64,000 nucleotides of DNA from Cladopsammia gracilis (GCA_022457155.1 JAJGOT010000171.1:534501-598500), one strand, 5' to 3'. Counted from the stretch's first letter, positions 40,914 to 52,312 are shown. A program made the numbers and translations. The notes: generated by a model not told the origin, from the sequence alone.

Positions 40914-42173
40914 TCAAACTGTAGCCTCAGTCCACAATTTTCCATCAACTATGTGAATAAAATGCGGATAAGCAACTGCATCATTGCTTTCTTGTTTCCT
41001 TGATCTTTCTTTTCTTTCTCGGGAAGGAGCGGCATCTGTCTCATTTACTTCAGTAACCATGTTCACCAATGGCCGTGGATTTAATTGGCCATTTCGTGGT
41101 GATGTTGTCTGCTGTATCACAGAATGCTTTGTGCCAGTATTGTCTGTTTTAGCACTTGAATATTTTCCTTCATTGTGTTGTTCAGTGTCCCTTTTGCAAC
41201 AGTTAAAAAGGCAACAAAAGAGGCGTTTAAAAGCTTCGTAGAATCGTTCACTTCTCAAGCCAATCAAGTAAGGATTTACAGCTGAGTTTAGAAAACCGCA
41301 CCAGTAAGCTACTATTCCTAAACCATGTGGTAATTCATCACGAGATCCAATTGAAACGGCAACTGCGATAAACACAAAAAACGGGGTCCAACAAATAACA
41401 AACACAATTAAAGCAAGGAAGAAAGTCAAAACAGTTCTTCTCTGTTCTTTTATTACAGCGTCTTGATGATTGCCGAATGTTGAAGTTGATAACCTTCTCG
41501 TATGATGACGCACAACCCAATAAATTCTTATGTATGCATAACTCATTATTACAATGGGCAGGAGAAACGCGAAAACTGCAAGGCATATTATGTAAAAACT
41601 TTCGACTTTGTCTCTGGGAAAACCATAACCGCACTGGAGTGTGGAGGCGTTATAAGCATTACGGCCCCAACCTAACATAGGCCCAAGCGAAATGACAACT
41701 GCTAGAGTCCATACTCCTAGTATCGCACACAACGCTTTTCTTCTGGTCATAATTTTTTTCATCGGTTTCACCACAGCGAAAAATCTGTCTATTGAGATAG
41801 TTGTGTGAGTAAATATTGTATTGCAGAATAAAACAGAGTTACAGAAAGCGTTCAATTGACAGATAGGGCCGCTTCCAAACGTCCATTCGCCGATGATAGC
41901 TGTGTGAAGTGGAGTTGTCATCGATAGTAAACTCATGGCGATATCTCCAATGGCAAGATTTACCAAAAACAAGTTCATCCCTGTCCACATTCTCCTATTC
42001 CGAATCACGATGTAGCAAATCACGGCATTTCCCACTAAACATACAATCATTATGATGAGCAAGGTAGCCGCGGAAATAGCACTTTCCTCGACAGTGTAAT
42101 CCATGGGAAAACTGCCTTCTTTTGAGCTAGCAGACATTGTAGAGCTGATGTTTGCTGTGAGCGCTGTTTCCAT
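40914..42173 (-). CDS. Class A (rhodopsin-like) G-protein-coupled receptor, single exon
   Basis: 419 residues with seven hydrophobic helices from ~33 to ~310. Class A landmarks: N49 in GNAV (TM1), D77 in LAIGD (TM2), C105 and C181 for the extracellular disulfide, DRF at 129-131 instead of DRY, W155, P206, CWTP at 261-264, and NPYLI at 300-304 where NPxxY is usual. No TM7 lysine, so it is not an opsin. N-glycosylation sites at N8 and N175; cysteines at 320-326 (CCLFNCC) could be palmitoylated. The C-terminal tail is long and charged. Ligand unknown; it looks amine-receptor-like or orphan. ATG at 42173, no intron. It lies head to head with the prolyl-hydroxylase gene, 626 bp apart. Confidence 0.93.
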   Translation of the reverse strand: METALTANISSTMSASSKEGSFPMDYTVEESAISAATLLIIMIVCLVGNAVICYIVIRNRRMWTGMNLFLVNLAIGDIAMSLLSMTTPLHTAIIGEWTFGSGPICQLNAFCNSVLFCNTIFTHTTISIDRFFAVVKPMKKIMTRRKALCAILGVWTLAVVISLGPMLGWGRNAYNASTLQCGYGFPRDKVESFYIICLAVFAFLLPIVIMSYAYIRIYWVVRHHTRRLSTSTFGNHQDAVIKEQRRTVLTFFLALIVFVICWTPFFVFIAVAVSIGSRDELPHGLGIVAYWCGFLNSAVNPYLIGLRSERFYEAFKRLFCCLFNCCKRDTEQHNEGKYSSAKTDNTGTKHSVIQQTTSPRNGQLNPRPLVNMVTEVNETDAAPSRERKERSRKQESNDAVAYPHFIHIVDGKLWTEATV

Positions 42174-42799
42174 TTTCTTGTTTGGGCGATTACAAAAATT
42201 AAAAATTCCAATGTCAAAATTCTTAAGAGTTTTCAGGTGAAGTGTTTATTGTTTCAAGAAATTCAAAACACGAAACAACGAAATTTGCATTTCAAGTATT
42301 AGATCCTGTACGCGTATTAAATATTTCTGCTTCGATGCGCGCAGTTCTCACTACTATTTGCCCAAAAGTGTTAATGATAGAAAAAAAAACTGTGCTAAAT
42401 TTTCTTTAGTTTTTACAGGATCCTTTGACTCTGTCTTATCGATGCGGAGACGATAGTTATTATAAGCAATTCAGTCTTTGCATCATTGTAAATTGAAAAC
42501 ATGTAAAATGTCACATGCCACTACATGCCACTTGTTCTCCCTTCAAGCATAAATCCTGTATTGAAATAAAGGAAAAAAATGTTTGGTACGTGACGTGACG
42601 TGAGTGATAGATCATCATTTTCTTGTATGTTTGCACGCTATCACGAATCTCATAATAATAATATTATTACCATGGACCAGATGGACGTAACTTGAAAGCG
42701 ACATAATCTTCCTTTCAAACGAGACCGCCACTGCTGTCAGACCAAACGGGGACTGGGGTCTAGTTCGATCACATGAGTCTGCGGTCGTGACCAGCTAGA
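42174..42799. promoter_or_regulatory. Divergent intergenic region, GPCR and P4H-like genes
   Basis: 626 bp separate the two start codons. It must contain the 5' untranslated regions and promoters of both genes. A direct ACGTGACGTGACGTGAG stretch near 42589-42605 is a cluster of TGACGTGA-like (CRE/ATF-like) words. Confidence 0.5.
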
Positions 42800-42923
42800 A
42801 TGTACGGAAGAAGTAAATTTATTGTATTGGTCTTTCTTTTGTTGTATCACGTTTCTGTTCTTTCGAAAAGACAATGTTCAAGCCATTTGATGAATCATTT
42901 ATACAGCGACTTTCTTTCACGTG
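42800..42923 (+). CDS. P4H-like exon 1 (signal peptide)
   Basis: ATG at 42800, 41 codons plus one base, donor G/GTAAGC. The hydrophobic core after MYGRSK and the break before KRQC are typical of a cleaved signal peptide. Confidence 0.7.
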
Positions 42924-45900
42924 GTAAGCCTTTAAATTTCCTAAACTTTTAGCTGATTTAAGCTTAAGCTTAAGCTTATATGTTTGTGAGTTCTTGTACC
43001 TACGTTATTAAGGCCCCGTCCACTCTAATCCGTTTTCAAAGGAAAACGGAGCTGTTTTGCTCCGGATACGGCTATCGTCCACACTACAACGCCGAAAACG
43101 ATCACTGAAAACGGAGCGATTCGAAAACGCTCTCCAGAGTGGAGCGATTTGAAAACGATGCTTTTTGAAAACGCTGTTTTCTGGTGTGGACGGAGAAAAC
43201 GATGCTATCTGAAAACGGTTACGTCATCAAAATAGCCAGACCTGTACAGGCCCGCAAATGATCCCGGCCCGCAAATGATCCCAGGACCGAATTGGACCGC
43301 AAATGATCCCAGGACCGCAAATGATCCCCAGATTGTAACGCAAATGATCCCCAGACCGGAAATGATCGCCTCGCCGTAAACGGAGAAAAGTGTGGACTCG
43401 GAAATTTGGAAAGTGGATTTAAAATTTTTAGAATCCATTTTTTTTTTCTTAATAATACACCGGTTATTTTATTACAACAGTTATTTTATGCAGCAGTTAT
43501 CATAGTTAACGCAAGCAAAATGTACAGTATTTGAACTATTAGCAAACAAAGTTCTTAACTTTGAAAATGATATCAAACGTCGCGAAATACAATGTAACAG
43601 TTCAATAAAACAGAACAATTTAGTAATGAAACTGGAACATTTTTTTTTTACTTATATCATTATAGCGCCTAAAGTGTGCGCCAATTGAAGGAAAAATCCT
43701 CAATGTTTCAAACAGGGCTAAGACAAGAAATAAATTTTAACAGTCCAACCAAAAAAATTCAACTGGAACAGATCTTCTAATTACAACATCCTCACAATAA
43801 AGAAAAGTCCAAAACTGTGGGGGTTTTTTTACTGGCTCGGTATAACTTTTGAGCACGCAAGATCAATGGAAATGACAACGAGAGAAGGCGAGAATTTTTA
43901 ACTTTATGCAAGTGCAAGAAATTTGACTGAGACAAACTTCAACTCCTTACAAGTTGAATAGCTTTTTAAGCTAGAACTCTCTCTCTGCTATAAAGCTTGG
44001 ATCCTGAAAATTAAAATCCTGCAAAGACAAATCTAAAATAGCTGGGCCCAGCATGACATAAAATTAATAGCAGGAAAAACATTCACGGACAACAAATCAT
44101 TTCAGATCCTGTCATGTCCGGTATTTCAGAGAGAAAAGTTAGAGAAATTCAAACCTTTCCTACATACTGAAAAATCTACATGCCAATATAAATGATGGCG
44201 AAAACAACTAACGAAACAACCGCCAGGCAAGAAAGGACGCTAAAATGAGGTCAAAATCTACAAGCGCAACACCACGGGAAGTACAACAGACACCTTTACT
44301 TGACCTCTAGTCCGTTGCACGCGGCTTTTGAAAGGTTTTATAACTCAGTCTACACTCTATAGTCACTAAAATCCTCCTTAACAAACGGCTGAATGTAGAA
44401 TACCCGTCCAAAACATACAGAAGGAGCAAATGGCATTAAAAACACGAGGTAAGAGTCGTGCAGGCCTGCCACCCCATTTTACACCTAAAGGGCCCTGCGG
44501 TAATTCAAGTGCTTATCGCTTGTATTTTATCTTAATATTTGCAAGAGCGAATTGTGAGGGAAAGAAAATGTATTTTCAAATGAAAGTTAATAAATTGCAA
44601 ATGTGTCATGATCTCCGAAATTCGCACGTAGAAATGTTGTGCGCTTCCATGGAAGCCCATGAACAGGGAAAAAGTTCAAAGTGGTTGACAGACAGCAAAG
44701 ACATCTTCGAAGATTCATGGAATATTTTTGTTTATTTTTGCGATGCGCTTGCAAAACGAAAAACGTATATAGTCTTATGTTCATTTAATTATTTCGCACA
44801 GTATGTTTACCGGTTTTCTTTGTTGCTTTAGTGCCTGAGACGCTTGTCTTTTCCTCATTTCCTCACTTAGGATAATTAACGAATGTACATCCACGCCATT
44901 CCTAATTTTTGTTGGTATCATTTGCAGCAATCATTTCCGGTCCTGGGATCATTTGCGGTCCATTTGGAGATCATTTCCGGTCCCGGGATCATGTGCAGGC
45001 CGGGATCATTTGCGGGCCTGTACAGACCACTCGACCGTGAAACATATCCAAGATGTCGCCATACTTCGACTGGACTGACTCCCAGTCTACACTCTCAGTG
45101 CTTTTCTGCACTTTGTATTTGTTTGTGACTTTCAGAAGTAGCTCCACTTCATCATCAGTCCATGTGAAACAGTCTGTTTTAGGTTTTGGTTGCTTTCCAG
45201 CTGTTCTTGGCATCGTTTAGAATGGAAATATCGAAGAATTCTAAACCAAAACAACACTTAACAACAATGAATCAAGAATGGCGCCAATTTCGCGGGCCGA
45301 TATATTGAAATGCGCATGTGTACGGTTCATTTGAGCATGCGCACTTAGGGTATCAAAGCGTTTTCAAAACAATACGGCGTTGTAATGTGGACGGGCGAAA
45401 ACGATACGAAAACGATAAGTGTGGACGCAAATCTTTTTGAAAACGGAGCAAAACAGCTCCGTTTTCGTTTGAAAACGGATTAGTGTGGACGGGGCCTAAG
45501 TAATGATCCGCATAAGAAGGAAAGTGCTAACGGCAATGCACGATGGAATGTCGACTTTTTTCATTGTTACAACTAGTGATCTCATTGGCCTAGACTCAAA
45601 GACCGCTAAAAGTTGTGGTTCAAGGTGCATTTTGTCTGCTTTTTTAAAGGTTTCAAGTAATTTGAGACCCAATCGCACAACATGCAATTTTTAAAAGAAA
45701 TTGTATTTGAGGATGTTCATCAAAGAAGCAAAATTATTAGCTGTTGTCTTCTGCTATTCTGATTGGTTAAGCACGAACATTTCCTAAAATTTATTTGACG
45801 CAAATGGATTTTCTTTATTTTTATACTGAAATATAATTATGAACCATCAGCCCCTGCTCTATTCTTGAACTCAAAGAAATCCTATGTGAGAAAGAGCCAA

Positions 45901-48900
45901 TGCCGCAGAACAATGAATTTTACTGTAGTTCTTATGTGGAGCATTACTTAAAACATGTACACAAAATTCGTTATATTATCTGCTAGGTGACACATATGGC
46001 AGGAGATCTTAGCAAGCTCTGCGGAGCTTTTCTATAAAGAAGGTCCCCATAAAAACTTAATAATAAACCATTTAAATCAGCAAATGGGTATGACCACTTA
46101 CAGTCATGTTTTTTGTCCTTACTTAAGTCTAAATTATAAAATATTTGGTGATCAAATGTCTACAATACTTTGATTTTGAACATACATGTATTAAAGCTTG
46201 AAAGACTTGAAAGAAACATATGATTTGATTATTTTCAATTCCTCTGGCAAATTATTCCAGATTTGTGCCCCCAATTATACCCTGGGTACCAGAGATATTC
46301 TCGTGGCGAGCTTCGTGACTTGCCGGCCGACATAACAGACACCAGAAACCACGCAAGAAAAACCTCTGGCACCCAGGATACCCCAATTAAGACTTATATT
46401 TTAATGACAATTTCCCTTAATTTGTTCTACTGTTATCAATAATTATATTAAGATGTTAGATGCTGATCGAGTTTCATGAATATGCATAGTTTCAATCATT
46501 GTAAAATAATTATGAAACAAGAGGCTCCAAGCAGCCTATACTCATGCTCATGCGGAGAAAGTTTTATACATTTTAAACATGATAAGAAGATGTCTGACAT
46601 GGAGAAGAGTTACTCCTTTCATTCAGTCATCATTCCTGCAAACCACGTTGTTTACTATTGAATGTTTTGGAAATGAAGGCTGTACCACAATGAAGCCAGT
46701 GATTCTTCTAAGTCTTATATATACCAAACGTGAACATAGTAATGTATGTAGGGTTGTAGGAGATGCTGTCGTGACACTTAAGTAACGCTCTTTTACTGGA
46801 AGTGAGAGTAGCTGGAAGTCACTAAACAGGAAGTGTAAATGGCAAATACATGAACCGGAAGTGCACAATTTAAAATAAATGCGTGCATAAATTTGCATGC
46901 ACAGTTGTGACACAAAAAATAAAAATAATAACAAGAAAAACAGAGCCGAAACCTTACCTCATGCCGCTTCGCGCATGAGTAATAATCTGGCAGATCATAA
47001 CAGTGATCACTGTTAAAGTAGGAGTGTTTTTAGCTCATATATGTTAAGAAGGTTAAGAGAAAGAAATAGAGCCTTTGAAATTTTAAGTGATTATTGTAAC
47101 TATCTTTTTTAACTTGTGAATACCCAAATGGGTTATTCCCGGCCTGTTAAATCAATATAATTGATGATCGATGAAATCGATATCAATCGATGCCAATCGA
47201 TGCCAATTAATGGATTGATATTGGAAATTGATCATCAATCGATGACATCTGTTTTTGTGATAATTCGATAGACCATCGATTTCCAATAAAATCGATTAAT
47301 TGATATCAATTTTATCGATATTTGCCATCTATTGTCATCGGTATTGTATTTTATTTATTTTATGACGCTCAAATCAGCAATGAAATGATTTTATTTCGAT
47401 AACAGAACAGTTGTAAATGAAATTAAACAACAGGAACAATGTGCCGATTGCCATCATTCATAAACGAGGTAAGATTTACGCGAGCAAGCAGAAAAGCTAC
47501 ACATCAGTTTGAAAAGCTTTGCTAGGACAACACCTGAATAAACGGCTTTAAGCAAAAACATTGTCATGTGAATAGTCTCTAGAACAGTTAGTAAAAACAA
47601 ATAGACAAAAACGTTCAGATATTTGCCAGTTAATTCCAAGAGGAACAAAAGGTGCAGTAGGAGGTGAAGTAGTTGTTCTTTTCTCTCGTCATAATAAAGT
47701 GGAATCATTTCTAATGTTTATCTGTGGAGCTCCCAGTTGCAGTGGATGGACTGTGCTAGCTACCAGATCTAGACCCCAAGAGTTTGTTGCGAAGGAATTG
47801 CCGTCTGTGCTTTGTCCTAATGCAAAGTTATTTTCTGCTTTGCTCATTTCTTTGCGCTCCGAGAAAACACGCAAAAATCGATAAAATCGATAATTTGCGG
47901 GACATTTTTTGTGACTATCGATTGATCATCGATTGGCCTATATCAATCGATATCAATTAACTAATTTTATCGATTGATCAATTAGATTTCGGATGATCGA
48001 TTGTCATCGATTTAACAGGCCGGGGTTATTGCAGAAGGTGGCAAACATGCAAATTTTCACTCACTCCTTCCATAGGCTGTAAACTTTCTTTGGTAATTCT
48101 GCTGACCAGTTCATAAGGTTTTTGTGCCAAATGCAAAGGAATATAGTGTAGAGAATAGTTGACCGCTGAAAAAGTGGACATTATGAAAGTGTTGCTCTGA
48201 TGTTTTGCATTTGGAGTCCTCCAATCTGCAGACTTCAAATGGATTTTTAAACAGACACGCGTTTTAACTTGTATCTACATTGAAATAACAGAAATTTAAC
48301 CTTCATTAGTTACTTATTCAGAATGGTTGAGTGGTTAAAGACTTGCTCCTCTGTGCCAACGATTCAGGCTCGAATCATGACAGAAGCAGCCAATTTATTT
48401 TTTATTTTTCCTTTCTTTGCTATCTTTTTTTCCAAACTGGACATACGTTTGAAGTTGTTCAATTTTCAGAAAAATATAACTAACTATGTTTATAAAGCAT
48501 AAGATTATTGCAATATTGCATTATGCGTTAGCTCACAGTACAAAGTTAATTTGTAACATTGTTCCGTTTTTAGCAACCATTTTACCTCCAGCAAAGTAAG
48601 GATAAAAGTGAATTTCAGGGAACACCTTAACTTATTTTTGAGGAACAAGGGAACTTCAAATTTTTATAGGGAACAAGGGAACATGCACCACCATTTTTAT
48701 GGCCTTATTGGCTTTCTTTCACTTTAACTTACATGAACCTGTCGTTATGTTAGTAAAAGAATACTTTCTTTGCTCCAAAAACAAAGTTGTGATTTAAAAA
48801 TGTCAAAATTTCACATAGGTCCTAGAGTTAAAGATAACTTAGTTAAAGATGCCATGAATTGCAGAGGCTGCAACAGAGATAAGAAGAAATCTCAATATGA

Positions 48901-51038
48901 AATTTTATATATATTATTGCCACAGAATGTGGTGCCTGATTTTCATTACATCTAATGTGTTTCAAAAATGATATTTTCAGCCAGTCTCTCAGGCAAACCC
49001 TTTATAGATCAACCCACACAGTAGGGGCAGTGACTTGTAACATCTTTAATTGTTTTGATTAAATCATGAAACCCAGTGACGTTACACACATCACAAATAT
49101 CATCCAAAGACGTGCATAGACTTTTCTTCAAAGTTTTCAATGCTCTAGTGAATAATTGCCCACCATTTTGCAGTTGCATAAGAAAATAGACCTCACATTT
49201 CAATGATTTATTCTTGGTTTTCACTTACGTCATATCAAAATTCAGAAGCATTAAAAAATAGATTTCGAATCCAAATTGTTTATGGAATTGTAGAGAGTTT
49301 AAAACTACACATCTTGGCCAAATTTTGAAGCACAAAAGCATTTCGTTCAGTCGAACTAGTATTAGACATTTTTAGTAAGAAATGTATGGAGCGGCCAAAA
49401 ATTCAAAGTCTTAATTACACCAAAAATCACATCAAAAAATATTTTATTTGCTATAAGCTCCATTAACTCGACTGATAAGCACTTATAATGCAAACAATAA
49501 CTTTCAGCTGATTCAATTTTGTTTATTTTCGCGGCTTATCTGAAATAGCATGACGAATTGCGTGACACATTTAAAACCTTTGTAAATCGGCAAAACATCG
49601 TTAAAACCTGAAACTTTTTGTGAAAGATTATAACACTTGTATCCACATACGATGTTAGAAACAGCTTTGTAGGACGTATACTTTAGATTTTTTATCTTTT
49701 ATGACGTCATGTGAAAACCAAGAATTGGCTCAATAAACCATGCAGGATGTTGGAAGAACACACGCCGGTTTTTTCTCTCAGTGCAGCTTTAGCCATGCTA
49801 GTTTGTCGCTTGCTCACATTTTCTTCTCTGGTAACTTGAAGGTCTTGATTTCCAGATGTTTGTGGGAGTCCAGTTTTCAGTTCCTTATCCCACATAAGAA
49901 TGCAGACGCACAAAATCGCTGAAAATTGAGCCTTCCCCAAAGATAGTGTAATAGCTAATAGCTGCAGCTCTGTCACTTGCACACCAAAACCACTGCAATA
50001 GCACCAGCTCCATCATTTCAAACCATTTCTGGCTAAAACCTCAAATAAGCAGAAGAAGACCTGCAAAGAGCTGAATAGTAACAATTTTTTGTCATCTTTG
50101 TGGGTGCAGCTAGTAAAAAATATTATCATGGCAGTTTCAAGTAGAGCTTTTAATAAATTTCATTTTGTATTAAGTGCTTTCAATATCCACAATCCTTTTT
50201 ATTTTTCCAGAGATTTCTAACCTCCAATTAGGTTGACAGGTGTCTTTGAAGAAACTTATCACCCAATGCTATTGAAAACCGTGGAACAATTTAACATTTT
50301 CGTTAGTAAAATAATTATTTGGATTTGCATTCTCTGAACTCTACTCTTGTATTTGCAGGGCAAAGGTCAAGCGACATGTCAGAGGTCATTCTTCTTTCAA
50401 GAAATCCACTTATAAGGGTTTTCAGAAACTGTATTACTGCAGATCAACAGATGAACTTGTTGAATTTAGCTAAAAGTAGACTCACAGAGGACACAAATAG
50501 TGGCTTCTCTTTGTCACTTTATCTGCGCAACAAAAGTGATACCAGTTTGTGGATTTTGAGGGAATTAGCTATGCTGGCTGGAAACTTGTCTGGTTTGCCC
50601 TGGAATTTAGCAGAGCCAGTTTCTCTGACAAAATATTCAGCTAATCAGAGCTATGAACTGCATTTTGATTCTGACTTTGTGATGGAGGGCAAAAAAATGA
50701 AACGTGCTGCAACATTTCTGGTGTATTTGAATTCTGTTTCTCAGGGAGGCGAAACTATCTTTCCACGATCAATTAATGAGGCTGATGTTGATCTGACATC
50801 AGTTCCAACTGAAAAACCTTTACTTAAGGAGATATGTCATCATGATAATGTTCTAAAGGTTGCACCGCAAGCAAGAACATGCCTAGTGTTTTTTAACCAC
50901 TTGGCTGAAGAACAAGGAGGAGGGTTAAATCCAAGATCAATTCATGGGTCATGCCCAGTATTCAACCAGGAAAAGTGGATAGCCCAGATTTGGTTACATC
51001 AGGAACCTTGGGGCTCTGGTGTAACTGATTTTTGGTAG
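42800..51038 (+). CDS. Secreted prolyl-4-hydroxylase-like 2-oxoglutarate/Fe(II) oxygenase, two exons
   Basis: Exon 1 (42800-42923) encodes a signal peptide (FIVLVFLLLYHVSVLS) and ends G/GTAAGC in phase 1. Exon 2 (50359-51038) begins after TTGTATTTGCAG with two bases, so the phase matches and the product is 267 residues. The catalytic P4H fold shows H143-x-D145 (YELHFDSDF) for iron, H237 (SIHGSCPV), and K247 (EKWIAQIW) for 2-oxoglutarate, ten residues after the histidine as in P4H. The D-to-H spacing of 92 is longer than usual because of an inserted loop (~residues 175-210). It lacks the peptide-binding N-terminal domain of collagen P4H alpha subunits. Substrate unknown. The 7.4-kb intron is full of transposons; extra in-phase exons cannot be excluded. 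Confidence 0.8.
43250..45017. mobile_element. DNA element nested in the Harbinger-type element, CTGTACAG duplication
   Basis: Starts GCCCGCAAATGATCCCGGCC and ends GGCCGGGATCATTTGCGGGC, with GCAAATGATCCC repeated several times at both ends. CTGTACAG stands at 43242-43249 and 45018-45025. It fits the hAT duplication pattern nTnTAnAn. A TA duplication with ends starting CAGGCCCG is the alternative. A 133-codon plus-strand frame (44430-44831) has no motif that I recognise. Confidence 0.75.
45026..45213 (-). pseudogene. Myb/SANT-like domain of Harbinger type, interrupted
   Basis: ATG at 45213 gives MPRTAGKQPKPKTDCF, then the tri-helix core WTDDEVELLLKV ... ESVDWESVQSKYGDIL with spaced Trp residues typical of SANT/MADF-like DNA-binding proteins of Harbinger elements. 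The frame then runs into the nested element's CTGTACAG border. Across the empty site it reaches a stop within about ten codons, so the protein was already short. Confidence 0.7.
45500..47131. other. P4H-like intron, mostly unremarkable
   Basis: AT-rich intron with one foldback at 46278-46380. Short frames on both strands lack motifs. Confidence 0.3.
46278..46380. repeat. Foldback with CCTGGGTACCAGAG ends
   Basis: ATACCCTGGGTACCAGAG at the left and CTCTGGCACCCAGGATA at the right form a ~17-bp inverted repeat around a 65-bp core. Confidence 0.65.
47138..48024. mobile_element. ATCGAT-rich DNA element
   Basis: Left end CCCGGCCTGTTAAATC, right end GATTTAACAGGCCGGG. GTTATT flanks both sides (47132-47137 and 48025-48030), a 6-bp duplication, possibly 7. 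The first ~200 and last ~150 bp are dense with ATCGAT and ATCAAT palindromes (GATCGATGAAATCGATATCAATCGAT and similar). The 500-bp core has two short frames without motifs. Superfamily unknown; subterminal repeat clusters of this kind often bind transposase. Confidence 0.7.
48322..48393 (+). repeat. tRNA-like SINE head
   Basis: TGGTTGAGTGGTTAAAG resembles an A box and GGCTCGAATCA a B box, 34 bp apart. The arms do not form a good acceptor stem, so this is probably tRNA-derived, not a tRNA gene. Confidence 0.4.
48394..50358. other. P4H-like intron, no firm feature
   Basis: Two minus-strand frames, 49009-49224 (ending CNVTGFHDLIKTIKDVTSHCPYC) and 49707-49982, look more protein-like than background but have no domain or splice frame that I can confirm. 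Confidence 0.3.
50359..51038 (+). CDS. P4H-like exon 2 (catalytic domain)
   Basis: Acceptor TTGTATTTGCAG at 50347-50358, then 226 codons including the stop at 51036-51038. It holds all four catalytic residues of the oxygenase. MSEVILL at residue 48 could in principle start a shorter cytosolic form. Confidence 0.88.
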
Positions 51039-51322
51039 ACCACTGTGGCGGATTGGGGGGTATAAGGCCTGCAGATAAGGCCTGCTAAATTAGATTTTAT
51101 GGTGGATTTACTTTTTGCAATGTCAGAAGGTGATTGTTATTTGAAAACAAAATGCACAAAATTGTAGCAATATATATATTTTTTTGTTTCGACCACAATT
51201 AGTATTATTTTTGTTTCACTTGGTAAACAATCTCCGCGCGCGGGAAACGTGCAAACGAAAAATAGCTCCCATCTACTTCTGGTGATTCCAACAGCCAATT
51301 ACATTACAAGATTCTTCGTATC

Positions 51323-51328
51323 AATAAA
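51323..51328 (+). terminator. AATAAA, candidate poly(A) signal of the P4H-like gene
   Basis: Lies 285 bp after the stop codon. A second AATAAA stands at 51505. Confidence 0.4.
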
Positions 51329-52018
51329 GGTAGCATTCCGAGCATGAGAAGGGAGCGTATTACAGAGAAAGGCACCTCGCACGGGTTTTTGTGTCCTGTC
51401 CACACCCTTCCGTTTGGGCTGCCAACTCACGTGTATATATATTTATTTGTCCCCTTTTTTGGTTGGTTTGTTTTCTTTGTGTAACTAAAATTTGTAGAGT
51501 GCCCAATAAAGCTGTTAAATTGGCTGCAAGCTCTCGCTTCTTGCCGCTACCTCCTCTCGCAGACTTACATGAGCGAGGCCAAACTACTTAACTTTCCTTA
51601 TTTGCGGATGATATGACCTGCTTTCTGTGGGACGCAGTTTCTTACAGCTGTCTGTTTAGAATTCTTGATATTTTTGGATTGTGTTCTGGGTTTCTGGCTT
51701 AGCGTTAATCACGGAAAAAAAAACAGAGATCTCAGCACTTGGCAACAATATTTTCCACGGGAGAGAGGTTGATAAGCATGATTTTGCTTATTTTTTTTTT
51801 TTAATTTTGATGGAGATTTTTGGTAGTTTCTTGGTGTTGCGGATGGTGTGATCACCAAATGACGTAAAACAAAAGATTTAAAAGACACTGAACAATACCC
51901 ACACCACAACACAAAAGCTAACCAACAATGGCTTCCACAACACCAAGAAACACCCAGATTTGTTGGCTATGATGTAAAAGTATGAAGTTCCCTAAACTTC
52001 AGGCATACCTTGAAATGA
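51329..52018. other. Intergenic, nothing recognised
   Basis: No gene, TIR pair or tandem repeat that I can support between the P4H-like 3' end and the next MITE. Confidence 0.3.
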
Positions 52019-52312
52019 TACACCTGATTGAAGAAACGTTGTCATTTAAAAAAGCATAAACCATGAACGATGAGACCGAATGGGATTCTGGGTAGGCAGC
52101 ATTGGCAAGCTAGTTATATTCTATTTCTTGATAATCAAGATGTTTTCTTTGTTTGAGACATTTAAGAGCATGATTTATGTATTCTGTGTTAATATAATGT
52201 ATATTCTGCCACAGACGAAGATTAAATTTTCCAACTTCCCAGTAAGCCTTTGGGTCGCATCGTTCATGGTTAATGCTTTTTACCCGACAACGTTTCTTCA
52301 ATTTGGTGTATA
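52019..52312. mobile_element. MITE, TATACACCAAATTGAAG family, copy 2
   Basis: Same arms and interior as 34231-34526 (AAGCATAAACCATGAACGATG, GGGTAGGCAGCATTGGCAAG). Left terminus slightly shortened. The two copies are alignable over their full length. Confidence 0.8.

Larger units (their letters stand above)
43012..45496. mobile_element. PIF/Harbinger-type element with SANT-like ORF, TAA duplication
   Basis: Ends GGCCCCGTCCACTCTAATCCG and CGGATTAGTGTGGACGGGGCC, with subterminal copies of AACGGAGC/GAAAACG and an internal pair GGAGCTGTTTTGCTCC / GGAGCAAAACAGCTCC. TAA stands on both sides (43009-43011, 45497-45499), the TWA duplication of Harbinger. It carries a Myb/SANT-like frame, which autonomous Harbinger elements encode beside the transposase. 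No DDE transposase is present. It is itself interrupted by another element at 43250-45017. Confidence 0.85.

Noticed and set aside
49009..49982. Minus-strand frames that look slightly protein-like
   Set aside because: No recognisable domain, no consistent exon chain and no start context; left as an unexplained intron stretch.
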